Of a stretch of DNA of 64,000 bases, positions 33,955 to 45,428 are shown piece after piece. Every line of letters starts with the position of its first letter. Within the stretch, counting starts at the first letter, position 1. The position numbers and the translations under genes are program-made. Source of the DNA: Codonopsis lanceolata (lineage: Eukaryota; Streptophyta; Magnoliopsida; Asterales; Campanulaceae); assembly GCA_013146195.2 (NCBI GenBank), contig CM028383.1:919499-983498 (forward strand), given 5' to 3'. Below the pieces are notes generated by a model that saw only the letters and a list, made by a program, of their open reading frames with translations, searched no databases and had not been told where the DNA came from.

Positions 33955-35675
33955 TCATTTCCTATGGCGTCCGCCCAGCTGGACCCATATACTCCTTCTG
34001 CGAGGCACAGGAGAAGCTCTAGTCTCACCTGCACGAGAGCCCTCGGAAGTGTCCTCTTCTTCATCATCAGCACCCCCATTCCTCTGAGTAGCTGTATTAC
34101 TCGGACCGGCCCCATCATTCCTAAGGGTAGTGCCCCATCCAGTCTAAGGGGGAGGGATAACCTCCTCTGGTTCCCAAGGATTATGTTGCCTGCTCACATT
34201 GCTCAGCTCCCAAGGAGGCTCGTTGCCTTCATTCCTAATGGCAATGCCCCATCTAGTCTGAGGGGGAGGGATAGCCACTTTTAGTTCCCAAGGGTTAGGC
34301 TGCCTGCTTAATTGCTTAATCGAGGAGGCGCATTGCTAGGACCTCCTGTATTTGGACCAGGAGCCATCCGGGCCCCAAAACTGTGCACTCGCCAGAAATC
34401 CTCCTGCAGGGCCCGGGGGACAACTAGCCCTGAGCTCTTTGTGTCTTCGCCTATTTCCATTAGGTGAGCATCTATCCCACTAGATATGTGATGGCCCAAC
34501 AGTCGCCTCAATCCACGTCTAATTGCACGGGAGGACCCTTCAGCAGCCACCATAATCCACGACAGATACTTGTGGGAGATGAGCATATAATCAGAAAATA
34601 GATAGGCCACCTGCAGCCTATCAAAATCCCGCTTCCACATTTCCTAGATGGTGGTGCCCATGTCTCTGCTATTATCCAGCTCCAAAAATATAGGAGGAGT
34701 CGAGTCAAGGATAAGCTGCTCTCTCCCAAACTGGCGCAAGATCCTTTCTGCCCTGTAAAAAGAAGTCCGCTCGATGCCCAGCAAGACAACCTGACTATAT
34801 CCCGCGGAATACATGATAAAGCGCTGGATCTGCCAGTGGCTGATCACCCATACTATATCCATGGAGCCCCCACGAAAAAAAGCTCTCAGCCCAATCATAC
34901 TCCGAATAATTGGTCTAAGGGAAATGACCGCGAGAGCCATAGAGCCCTGGATCATACATTGCTCCCGACGGTACTGGGCCCATCACCTAGAGAAAGTGCT
35001 TTTCCAGCCACATGTGGATCAGAATGGGGTAACGGGTAGGGAATAGCTCATCACCACCAGCAAAAGCATCCAGGCCCGCTAAAGTGTCTGCAAGAATCAC
35101 AGGGATAATATTCATCCGGCGATCACGTGCCTGTAATGCTAAGTCCACGACCCGCACATCGATGAATCCGGGTTGACCCACTAGCAGGTATCTCCCTACC
35201 AGGCAAATAAAAAGTGTTGACAGCCGATGCCTCAAATAATCCAGGTCATCCTCCCTGAACTCTGTGAAGGCTCCAGGAAGGACAGTCAAATCAAAATTTA
35301 CTCCATTATAGAAGCCTAGAGTAGCAAGGCGAGTGGTATAAAAAAGCTCCCTAATTGCCATGTATGGACGCCTCCGGTGAGAGGGCACGACAATAAGACG
35401 GGAAGGTGTCATCCCCACCATTGCACAGAACTCTTCATAGGTGGGACATATTTCGTTCATGCCAAAATTAAAGAGGTGGTCTTGAGGAGACCAGAACCTG
35501 GAGGCTCCCCTCCGCATGTCCCAATTAATGATGATGTTCCTCCAGGACATCAGGCACCTATATCCAAAAATATGCTCAAACCAATCGCGCTCATCTTAGC
35601 GCAGGGAAAGAATCTAGAAATCCAAGGCATTTTCATAGATTTCTATCTCTAAGGCTGTATGAACTGGTGTGACCA
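33955..35675 (-). pseudogene. Antisense gene aORF-b (DUF7745-like), element B
   Basis: The best preserved copy. The ATG near 35675 opens MVTPVHTA. An uninterrupted stretch 35550-34987 (187 residues) holds FWSPQDHLFNFGMNEICPTY, EEFCAMVG, PYMAIRELF, LPGAFTEFREDDLDYLRH, FICLVGRYLLVGQPGF and LADTLAGLDAFAGGDELF. Later segments include YLFSDYMLISHKYLSW (34640-34308) and a Ser/Thr/Glu-rich tail ending RRSIWVQLGGRHRK before TGA. The pattern resembles DUF7745-type plant proteins; function unknown. The flanking frames are broken, so it is probably inactive. It lies opposite to pol, with its 3' end facing the pol 3' end. Confidence 0.7.
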
Positions 35676-35793
35676 TTTTTGAAAAATGCGAAGGGTTATC
35701 TGATAAAAGATGGCAAGGGCTGAGCAGAAGAAAGGCTGAAAGCTTATGTGAAGGAGGCAGATGGATTTGTGAAAATGGGCAATCCATTGTCCA

Positions 35794-35803
35794 CTATTTA
35801 TAC
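35794..35803 (-). promoter_or_regulatory. Putative TATA box of aORF-b, element B
   Basis: The minus strand reads GGTATAAATAG about 120 bases before the aORF-b ATG. The equivalent position of element A keeps GGTATAAAT, although surrounding sequence has diverged, which supports a real antisense promoter. Confidence 0.55.
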
Positions 35804-36369
35804 CGAAAAATTGAGAAACATACGATTTCTGAGCACAGTGTGCAAACGGTGCTGAGCAGGAACTGCACAGGGAAGACTCTGGGTGCTGCAATAAGCCTCC
35901 CCTGGCGCCGCGCCAAAGGCCCTATTAGGCCGCACCAGGATGTTGCCACTGTTCCCTCAAAAGCAGTTGGTATTCCGGTTTTCGGCTCCGACAAAGCTCC
36001 ATTATTTCTATCTGATCACAGGGAAAATCAAAAGGCTACGAACAATAGACTTGCGGCAATTATATGGTCGAGAACAGGAGGAGGCGGCTGCCTTTTCCTC
36101 CCCGCATATCATCAGAAGAGCCCGCTTGAGCCCGAAGGTGTATTCTCTTAAAATCCATCTCTAAAATACAGCGTGCCATTACCCTTAGATATTGGTATAG
36201 CTTTATTTTATGCATGTGTTTTTGAGTCTGCATTTTAAAATTTATTGCATCATATAAATTATATTCCATTGCATAATAAATATTTGTACAGATTTTGGTA
36301 CAAAAATGAAGAAAGAAAAAAAGGAGAGAAAGAAAAAGAGAAATCTAATAAAATGCAGGCATCAAAGAA

Positions 36370-37110
36370 CTAATGTGCACGGGAAGACTGGCTCCTATCA
36401 TGACCACCTCCCATAACCCAAGGGCCCTCTGTGCCGCCAGCTCTGTATGCTCATCCTCGGCTCCGAGCGCTGCTCGACCTGGCATCCGCATCATCATCAT
36501 CATCACCCTGGCGCCTGGTCTGCCGCACCGCATCATTCCCCTGCAGGAAAGCTCGCCAACAAGCTTTTGATAAAGCTTGTTGACACTGAAAAAGCCCCGT
36601 AGAAGTAAACACATTCACCTGAAAAGAAATAGTGAGATAGCAAAAAAAAAATATTAGTCTCCAAAAAAAGAAGGGGATAGGCATCATAAAAAAATGATAG
36701 TGAATAAAATATATGCATGATAAAAAAAAGATGCAAAAGTGAAATGTGTTAACCGAACGGGCCTGCTCTGGGACTTGACACTCCTCGGGAATATCGGCAT
36801 CGGGAAGGACATCCTCCACCATCCGGCCATCTCGATGATATTGGAAGGAGGAGAAGACATCATCAGGCTCAGTAAATTCCAGATGCTCGTCGAGAGATGA
36901 GATGGAAGACCTTGGCTTGGCAGAAGCATCAGAAGCCCGTCTGGGGCCACAGGAGCAGGAGGGGGAGGATGAAGCACAGTCCTCAAGAAACCTCATAAAC
37001 TATAGCCGGAAAATCAGTTGCAGGCATGAAAAATTTCGACAGGTATTGATACCTGTTCGGCAAATGATCCGACTCTATCACCCAAAAAGGAGGCCTAGGA
37101 GGCGCCACTG
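36370..37110 (-). pseudogene. Antisense spliced gene aORF-a, element B (truncated)
   Basis: Only the 3' part remains. Exon 3 (37110-36754) has RYQYLSKFFMPATDFP, SISSLDEHLEFTEPDDVFSS and VLPDADIPEECQVPEQARSV. The intron 36753-36619 starts GTTAAC and ends in a T-rich tract plus CAG. Exon 4 (36618-36370) carries a short Asp run and ends QSSRAH before TAG. Exon 4 has lost codons near LSK and is frame-shifted, and exon 3 has a frame break near 36990. The 5' half is missing because a LINE begins at 37111. Confidence 0.7.
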
Positions 37111-37175
37111 ATTTCTCTCCACGGTTTTGACGCCCTAATTAGGGTTTCGCCTTCATACCGCCGGACGGCGTAGGC

Positions 37176-38048
37176 ATGGCGGCTAACACTCCGGCTGGAC
37201 CTTCATCAGCTGCGGCCAGCGCTCCCTCGGCTCCCATGTCATCGGTTGCACCAACCGCACCCATCCCCAAAACATATGCTAACATAGTTGGAAACCCTAA
37301 GCCTTTTGTGGGGAAGGAGAATCCCGTACTACAAGCTATACCTCTAGCCCCAAGGAACCAGACTTCGTTCAATGGAGAACCAGGGTGTATATTCACCCCG
37401 CTGGAAGTAGAAACGGCAGATAAGCAGTTCTCGAACACCATGGTGTTGAAGTTCTCGGCTGGACGTCCTTCTGTACATGCGATACAGGAAGAAATATCCA
37501 AATCATGGAAGCTAAACAGCCCCTTTGTTGTTGGACTACTCGATCCTCGTCATGTAATGGTTCATCTCTCTTCTTCAGAGGATCTAGTATTAGCCCTTTC
37601 TAAAGAATCGCACATGATTCAGTCGTGCATGTTTCGATCGTTTCGGTGATCTCCGGATTTCTCGTTTCGTAAGGACTCCACGAAGGTTGCAGTATGGGTG
37701 AGGCTTCCTCAACTACCTTTGACTTATTTCAACCCATCTTGTCTCCAATGTATTGGTAACTCTCTCGGGAAGTTTCTTAGGGCGGATGATAAAACATTAT
37801 CATTAGTGCGACCGATGTTTGCCCGTATTTGTGTAGAGATGGATGTTTCGGAGAAGCTCCCGTCTCGTTTTTGGATAGGCACAAGTAAAGATGACGGCTT
37901 TTGGCAGCCATTAGCATTCGAAGGGAACATTAATTTTTGCGTTGGATGTGGTCTCCTTGGTCATACGAAGGAGTTTTGTCGCAAAGGATTTAAAAGGGCT
38001 GTTAAATCTCAATCGGATCATCCTGTTGATTTTAACGGCCCCCATAAT
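37176..38048 (+). pseudogene. LINE ORF1, 5' segment (DUF4283 and zinc knuckle)
   Basis: Starts MAANTPAGPSS with an Ala/Pro/Ser-rich N-terminus. A DUF4283-type RNA-binding region spans about residues 85-240 (HVMVHLSSSEDLVLALS, AVWVRLPQLPLTYFN, CIGNSLGKFLRAD). A zinc knuckle CVGCGLLGHTKEFC lies near 255-268. These are standard for plant LINE ORF1 proteins, which bind the element RNA. One in-frame TGA at 37647 sits where a Trp is usual. The frame is cut at 38048 by the long-LTR element and resumes at 49502. Confidence 0.82.
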
Positions 38049-39485
38049 TGTAAGATCCCGATTCCCGGTTAGCTTGAATTGCGTGCAAAGCTCGCATTTC
38101 CTCTTTCGTTGATTGCTCGTTTGGTTTGTGAGAGAGTCTAAATGTGTATGAGAGATCACATTAAGACTAAAACACTTTTAGGAGATGTCATTTAGTGGTT
38201 GACTTGTTAAAGTCAAAAGTCGAATCCGACGATAGTCGAAATGCGACGCGATTGAGAGTTTATATGCGGGTTTTGTGTTTCGACCTCGATTTGGTCCCGA
38301 TCTTTACATGATGATTAAATAACATGTTTAGATGTGTTAGACTTCTAATTGGATGTATTCCATAAGTCTCGTGAAGTTTTGACGCCTCGAGAATAGCAAT
38401 TCTCCTTATCGCAGAAGTTTGAGATTGAGCCGGCGAACGTCTCGTCTTTCGGGAGCCTATTTCCCCTATCTGTTGTTCATCATCTGAGAGGCATTTATGC
38501 CTATTTAGTAGCCCTAATAAGTGTTTACAATCATGGGTTATTACCCGTCGGTTTGCGGTTTCATTCGACGTTTAGATAGCAAGTAGTTACGTCTTGCGCT
38601 CGGTTTTGCCCCGGTTGTTTCGGTGTTGTTTATGAGAGTCTAGACCTACTTTAAAATTGGTTTGAGACTTGGATGGATTAGTTTAATGTTTAAGGACTTT
38701 AAGGGTTCAATTGTGAGCCATTTCAAGCTTTAAGGCTCGAGGATGCATGCGGAACGATCGAAACCGAGAAGGAAGCAAGAAAATGGAAGAAGGTCGATTG
38801 AGGAAGCGCCGCATGGTATGGACACCATGCGACCGCATTGAGGCTATTCCCTGTTACGGGATTTCTTTGGGATTTTGAATTGTTGTCCAACTTATACCCA
38901 CCCAAACCCAACCTAAACTAATCCTAAACCCTCCTAACTATCTTAGGATATATCCTAACCATCTAATTGAGTTTTGGAGGGGGATTATATGGGTTAATTA
39001 AAGGGAAACAAATCTATCATCTAAACACACACCCACTTACTTTCCTAACCCTTTTAGACCAAAAACTCAAAGTCTAACACCCCATTTTCAGCCATTGACT
39101 CTCAAAAACGTGGGAGACCTCTATGAGAGCTTGAGAGAAGAGTTCTAGGGTTCTTGAGAGCCCAACCCTTGGAATCCATAGCTAGGAGTCTCCATTTCAC
39201 AATCCACTCCATAGAATTGAAGAGGAGATTGAGGAGAAGAACACCCACCTCTTGGAATTTCGAATTTGTGGCTTGAAGGGGCTGAACTAAGGTAAGTTTC
39301 TACCTCTCTTCCTTTGATTTTGGGGCTCCATTGACCCTAGGGAAACAACCATTTATGCTATGTGAGGTCAATGGATGCCATTGTTAGGGTTTTTAGAAAT
39401 TTATGAACCCTAGGTTTCAAATTATTGTTAGAGATGGGTGAACCTATGTGAGACTTGATTTTTATGGAATTCATATGCCAACTAG

Positions 39486-39965
39486 TCTATTAAACTTTGC
39501 TATATGAATTGTTCATATGTATTGAGCTTGAATGACAAAGATACTTGGAAGGGGATTTTTCCCCAAATTGTGTTGGGCTTGTTAAACATGATGGTAAGCC
39601 TAATTATTGTGTTATACATGTTTAGTGGAGTCTATTGAACTTAGTTGTGTGGATTATTCATGAGTATTGATGTGGATTTGGTTGAGATACTTGGAGGGTG
39701 CCTTGCCCTAATTTTGTTCTAGCTTGCAAATAGATGATGTGAGCTTGATTACTATGTTTTATATGCTTAATAGAGTATATTAAACTTTGCTATATGAATC
39801 GGTTATGTGCATTGAGCTTTAATGACAAAGATGCTTGGAAGGGGATTTTCCCCAAATTGTGTTTTGGCTTGTTGATCATGGTTGTAAGCCTAGTTATTGA
39901 ATTATACATGTTTAAGAGAGTATATTAAACCATGTTGTATAATTTAATCATGATTTGAAGATTAT
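39486..39965 (+). repeat. 145-bp tandem repeat in LARD U3, about 3.3 copies
   Basis: Units start near 39486, 39631, 39775 and 39920, each beginning with TCTATTAAACTT or a variant and containing GCTTGGAAGGGGATT-like and TTATACATGTTTA sequences. The same array is in the 3' LTR from about 46875. Confidence 0.8.
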
Positions 39966-40470
39966 GATTGGTATGGTGACTTGAATGAATTTATGCACGA
40001 GATGGCCAATTTATTCTAAGTTGCATTGTTAAGTAAATTGTGGGGTTTATGATAGTTTATTGAATATTGGGGTTATGGTTTTGGCGACAGTTATGAACTT
40101 ATGGGAATGATGAAGCCTAAGCTTCTATTCCTTGAATTTTCGGAAAACTTAGATTGAACTCAACGGAGTTAACCTTTGGGTTAGAATGAATCCTAGGAAC
40201 TATAATCTTAAGTCCTACGGAATTTTTGGTAGAATTCATGGAGGTTGAGCCTCCAAGAAGTTTTGAAGTGTGTGAAGCACACTTGATTATGAGAACTTAT
40301 ATGATTCTCGGTTGTGTTGTTTATGCTAGTTGTGGATGAATTGCATGACTAGTTTGATAGTAGAGTGTTTACCTACTTGTTTTGAGCATATGAGTATATA
40401 TTACTTGTGCTTGGGTTTTGAGTCCAGCTGGAGTCGGTTTGGTTGAGTTTGGTGGGACGATACATCGTCT

Positions 40471-40492
40471 TCACGAATTGTGAGATTCGTGA
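40471..40492 (+). promoter_or_regulatory. Conserved hairpin in LARD leader (5' LTR)
   Basis: TCACGAAT and ATTCGTGA form a perfect 8-bp stem around a 6-base loop (TGTGAG). It lies about 75 bases after the TATA-like box and 50 after AGTCCAGCTGG. The identical hairpin is at 47861-47882, and the diverged family member has the same stem with a different loop at 53021-53042. Confidence 0.75.
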
Positions 40493-40852
40493 TCGCGATG
40501 GATCGCCGTGCCGGGTTTGCACACACCCCTCCATCGATGGCCACGGTGGGGAAGTAGTTTATCTTAGTTGTAGTAATACACATGACTTTGATAACTATGG
40601 AACTCGAGCGGAGACTGTCTCGGGGACGTCGATATCTACGAGAGGGATATCGAGGGCACATAAGGGTTTTGCACGTGTTTTTGCAGGAGCGACACGCGCG
40701 GAGGAATTTTTGGTAATGGTATCATATCCCTGATATATACATGAATTGTTTCACAAGTGCTTAAGTGAATACGTGCTTGGTGAATTGGATATGATATGAT
40801 GTTTGTGTTGGTTTCTTACATGTTATACTTAATAGATAACATATTGATTTAA

Positions 40853-41310
40853 GTTGTTAAGCATATATGCTATCACATGAATATTATTGGAATGTGGTTT
40901 TATGCCAAAGGTATAAATCATTATTGTTAAAGTTTGTATGCCTTGACATGAATATTATGGGAAGACTATGTTATAATAATAACATAAATTACTGTTGTTA
41001 AGCTAATATGCTTTATCATGAATATCATTCGGATATGGCACTATGTTAAAAGCAGGAATTATTGTTGTTAAGTTTATATACCTTGACATGTAGGTCATTG
41101 GAAGGTTATGTTATACCGATAACATGAGTTATGATAGTTGAGCATAAAATGCCTTGATATGGATTTTAGAGAGATGTTATACTATAATGATAACATGGTT
41201 ATTTAATGTCGAGCATGGATGCCATGACATGATTTTATATACGGTTATTTCATGACGATAGCATGATAAATTTTATGATTGAGCATTATGCCATGATAGG
41301 AAGTTATGGT
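40853..41310 (+). repeat. ~70-bp tandem repeat in LARD R-U5, about 6 copies
   Basis: Units start near 40853, 40924, 40993, 41064, 41135 and 41204. Each has a GTTAAG/GTTGAGC start, ATGCC..GACATGAAT and a TATGTTATA..GATAACAT pair that is itself inverted. Copies have diverged. The 3' LTR has the same array from about 48233. Confidence 0.75.
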
Positions 41311-42123
41311 TAGTAACTTACTAAGTCTTTGTGACTTACTTTTATTTGTTGGTTGTTTTCCCTAGATCCGAGCCGAGCGTGCGGATCCAAGTAAATCAGA
41401 AGATTGCGTTGACAAAGATTCTTTTGGCAAGGTTGCTACTTAGATGTTTGTTTTGTTTTTGGTGAGGTCGTTGGGAAGATGAAGTTATGTAAACTTCATG
41501 TTGGGTAGCAAACCTAAATGTGAATTGTGATATTTATAATTGTTGTTTAGTCTATATTTTTGGTAGCCGACAAGTAGTAGTCGTGCTTGGTGTATATTTA
41601 TGGTTATGATTCCATATGCTATATTGTTGTTGGTACATGTATTATTGGTAGCCGACTTGTGTTAGCCGCGCTTGGTAAAATTGGTGAATATGTTTAGCAT
41701 GTTACATTGCTAGTTAAAGTATTATGTTTGTTCTCTGGCGTGTTTGTAGCCGTTGAGTTGTTAGACTAGAGTCTTAGACTTAGTTTAATGTTGGGTTCCG
41801 GCCGTAGTTTCGCCGATGACTTGGTTTATATTATGCTTATTATTGAATTGCATAACAGGGAGTTTGTCTTACGTGCCCAATGTTGCGGCACGCGAATCGA
41901 ATTTTTGGACCGAGAGATTAATTATCTCTTTGGTTGTTTTTAGTTTGAGCTTGTTAGCTCGGGCGCCACTGTTTTATTTTATTTCGCTTCCGCATGTGTT
42001 TTGAGTTGTCGGTGTATCGCCGTTATGGCTCTACCCATTATTTGTTACTTGATTGTTGTTATTTGCTTTCCGGCGGCACGACCTTGGGATTTCGTCTTGG
42101 GATCCGGGTCGGGTCGTCACAGT

Positions 42124-42135
42124 TGGTATCAGAGC
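42124..42135 (+). other. Primer-binding site, initiator tRNA-Met (LARD)
   Basis: TGGTATCAGAGC two bases after the 5' LTR. It matches the 3' end of initiator tRNA-Met, as in chromoviruses of the Tekay/Del type and most copia elements. Confidence 0.93.
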
Positions 42136-42253
42136 TATGATTATAAATTTAGCTTTCAGCCGGGATAGGTTCCTTGGCTCTGGGGGTTGGTTTTGTGTGA
42201 TTTGTTATATCTTAACGTCGAGAGTATAGTATGTTAAGATGTTTGAACTAGAA

Positions 42254-43171
42254 TGGATGTTAGCACTAGTAAAGGTGCCAATGTTGATAAGTATAAGGTG
42301 ATACTAGTAGTATCCATGATTGAGGATCCACCGGAGAATTGGTGGCAAATATGATGATATTGTGATTTAATATCTAAGTGAAGATCACAGAGTTAGCGCA
42401 TTAGAGTAGCGCACTTAGTGCCGAATGAGACTAGGAAGACTCCATAAATTGTGAAAGAGTTAAGGATTAAGGGTAAAATAATATAGGCGATTCATTTTAT
42501 TACAGCTTGCGGATTTTCGAGGGGCTGTGGTTTATACTTATGAGAAAAAGTTAAATGTTAAGGAACGCACCTGAGAGAGGACCTCAGGGAATATTAAGGT
42601 TGATGATGTAGTTAGAGGATAGTAGATACCTCCTGAAACTGTGTAGGCAAATCCGTGGACTAGTAAGCGGAGTGATACTTCTACCTAAAGTTATAGATGA
42701 AGAGGTGATAAATTGTTGTATAAATTTCGTTTGAGAAATGGGACACCAAGTGTAGGTGTTGGAGCAATATAGACAAGTGTTTAGTTTATGGTGGTGATCA
42801 CATTAGAATGGATTGCCTTAAATTGAGGATTAATGACTCTAAAAGCGCTAATGAGCAGTCTAGTGACGCTTAGGGAAATGGTTATAGACGAGCTAGGGTT
42901 TGAGGTTGTTTGCGTACGTGGCGGTTGGCCACTACGGAGTTTTGAGACCTACCTTGGATAGGAGGTAATTCATTATACGGATATTATGGTTGCTATTATC
43001 GCTATTATGAGTGCACGTTGTATCGGTAGCTCATATGCATTAATACATACATTGCATTGTGTGTTGAGATTGAATTATTTTTGTTTTCCTCGATTTATGG
43101 ATATTATTGAGGAGGATGTCCCGGTATGGGATTGGTTTACGGTTTTGGTTGAAATTTTGATTTGTCGGTAG
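42254..43171 (+). pseudogene. Decayed gag/protease remnant in LARD
   Basis: A start-like MDVSTSKGANVDKYKV near 42254 is followed by many stops. At 42778-42816 the frame reads CLVYGGDHIRMDC, a zinc-knuckle shape with the second Cys changed to Tyr. The frame 42986-43171 has SSYALIHTLHCVL and VPVWDWF, which might be a worn aspartic protease (DTG region lost). Each match is weak; together and in this order they suggest a fossil gypsy gag-pol start. No RT or integrase is seen after it. Confidence 0.35.
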
Positions 43172-45415
43172 ACAGTCGATTGCAGTAAAGTAATACGGTT
43201 ATGTAAGCCTATATGGATGGCGATGTTATAAGTATGTGAATATTGAATATGTGATAATGCTACTAGTGGTAAATACTAGTGGTGCGTTAAATTTGTATGC
43301 TCTATAGAGATATGCGTATAGTAAAATAATTATACTTTGTTGTGTGATTTTTATGCGAGTAGGATGCGCTTGAATCGCACGATCGATACTTAGTGGTTCT
43401 GAGATGGATTGCGGTTATTACGAGCAAGTATACCGCTAAGTCGCGATTAATGGGGTGTCGTTGCCTCGCGAGAGTATTTCATGTGTGTTTTAACGAATAC
43501 GAGATTTTGGACTAAGGTAATGAAAGACTTTACAGAGTTTTGACGGTTGTGAGTACTAGAGTGAATGATACCTCTTTACTCTGGAGTTACTACAGAAGTA
43601 TAGTTAGGCGAGTATAGTGAATATACAAACCTCGTTATTTGTTGAAATTGCCATTGCCTAGAAAAGTTACCATGAGGGAATTTTTATGTGTACGTCTTCT
43701 CGTTTTTGTGATATAAACATGTATGAATAGTTTAGAAATCTCATGTGCTATAATAGTTGTTTGATTAACCGATATGCATGGTTATGAGTTACATGAGTTT
43801 TATGCATTACATGAATCATGGGAATTACATGGAGTATATGAGAAGATGTATGATGATACTTGGTTATTTTATATCACATTTGCATGATATACATGTGTAC
43901 ATGCGACACTGTTAATGATATGAATTTTATCATGTCGTTGATGATTTAAAATTTTGAGTAAGATATATTTGTGATTTTGAAGTATAGACATAACTTGTAC
44001 CGGTGCGTGTGTTATTTTAAAAGGAGAATTAATATATGATCTTTATACGCGAACATGCATGGTAAATGCATTTTGTTAAAAAGAAAAGACATGGTTTATA
44101 AGAGTAATAAATATGTCTAACGGAAATAGTTGTATTTGAGTATGAACATGCTTATATGCATTAGTAAGCAATGTAATTTGTTTAAAATATAGCATGATAA
44201 AATCTTGATTCTCATGCCTTATGGATATGCCATGATTACACTGTTGCATGATTATGTGAGACTGTAGTAAAGGATGCTTAAGATTTTTCTCATAACCCTT
44301 CGCATCCTTGCAACGAAAGCTTTTGAAATCCAATTTAGCCGGTACCCTAAATTGGTGATCAAAAGAGGTTCGTTGGTGGACTAGGATTGGTAGTAAGCAG
44401 GTTAGAAATTGACTAAACCTCTTACCAGAAGAAAAGAAAAATAAATGGAATAAATTTTCACATGATGCTCTTATATGCATTGTCTATGATTTGGAAGTTG
44501 CGAGCATGACTTGCATGATCCTGAATGTTAACTTACTTGTTTTAGAAGTGTGTTGTGGAACACTCTTCCTTATGTTACGAATTGCTCTATCAGCTATCTT
44601 TACCTCTCATGATTTATAATTCTTGTATTTATATTTCATGTTGTAGCTCCGAAGCAAATAGTTTCGGGAGACTTATGTTTATAAAGTCCTTGGATACGTT
44701 CCGATGGTATATTTAGAATTCACATGCTTAATTAATTAGTCATGGAATTTGTGAGTGCTTTGCGACTCAAGTATGAGTCAAGATATTTTCAACCTAAGTG
44801 CTTGGTATTATGGTTATTGAAAATTTCCGAACTTGTGAATGTGGGATTTTTGGTAGTATGGTTTTACCTCCTTGGTTGATTTGTAAGATAGTAGACTCGG
44901 AGACTGAGTCTAGGTTTGTGGTTCGAGTGGGGATGAGGAGTACGAGTTCACGATGAACCAAGATGGATTTTCGACTTTCAAGAGTAAAGTTTGTGTTCCT
45001 TCAGTTGATGGTGTGCCCCGGGACAAATAGTTTTGGTAACTGAATGTTTATGGTATGCTTAAACTTGTTATCTTTTAAACTTTGGGGTTTGTGTACAAGA
45101 TTGGTTAGTACTGTTCATATGTGTTTTCGCGACTCGAATATGAGTCATATTATTTCCAATCTAAAAAGTTTTATGTGGTTGTGCCTATTAAGAGGTTTTG
45201 AAACCCGAGTTTGGGATCACGGTAGTTTGATCCTCATATACCTGGTTTGGTTATTGTGATGGTAGACTCGGAGACTGAGTCTAGGTTTATGGTTTTGAGC
45301 ATCGAGTGTTTACTCAGGATTGTGAGACACCGTAGTGGTGTCTGGGTATTCCATGTTGAGGTGATGACCTAGCATTGGTTTGAGATACAGTCTAGAATTC
45401 GGGACGAATTCTTTT

Positions 45416-45428
45416 AAGGGGGAGAGGA
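45416..45428 (+). other. Polypurine tract (LARD)
   Basis: AAGGGGGAGAGGA ends directly at the 3' LTR. It would prime plus-strand DNA synthesis. It confirms the plus orientation given by the primer-binding site. Confidence 0.9.

Larger units (their letters stand above)
27859..37110 (+). mobile_element. Tat-lineage gypsy element B (5' and middle part)
   Basis: Runs from the primer-binding site through shortened gag, pol, the post-pol repeat motif, and two antisense genes. It is cut at 37110 inside aORF-a where a LINE begins: homology with element A stops exactly after AGGCGCCACTG. It shares its 5' LTR with element A. Its 3' end and 3' LTR are not in the window. Confidence 0.8.
38049..42121 (+). 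repeat. 5' LTR of the LARD (4,073 bp)
   Basis: Opens TGTAAGATCCCG and closes GGGTCGGGTCGTCACA. A TATA-like GTATATATTA (about 40394) precedes a conserved leader block, so U3 would be about 2.35 kb and R-U5 about 1.7 kb. It contains two tandem arrays (39486-39965 and 40853-41310). The short frames in it have no recognisable domains. Confidence 0.93.
42122..45428 (+). other. LARD internal region
   Basis: Holds the primer-binding site, decayed gag-like traces in the first kilobase, then non-coding AT-rich DNA and the PPT. A block at about 44290-44450 (ACGAAAGCTTTTGAAATCC, GGTGATCAAAAGAGGT) recurs in the related element near 55530-55660, so it is a family feature. A pair of GGAGACTGAGTCTAGGTTTA-like repeats occurs near 44895 and 45270. 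Confidence 0.8.

Noticed and set aside
38723..38911. Minus-strand frames in both long LTRs (38723-38911, 46028-46300) that look conserved
   Set aside because: They are the same LTR sequence twice; identity reflects LTR homology, not coding constraint. No domain is recognisable and lengths differ between the two copies because of indels.
40853..41310. CRISPR-like or satellite interpretation of the ~70-bp array in the LTR
   Set aside because: Units are diverged over their whole length, with no constant repeat and unique spacer pattern, and the array lies inside a plant LTR. It is an LTR tandem array.
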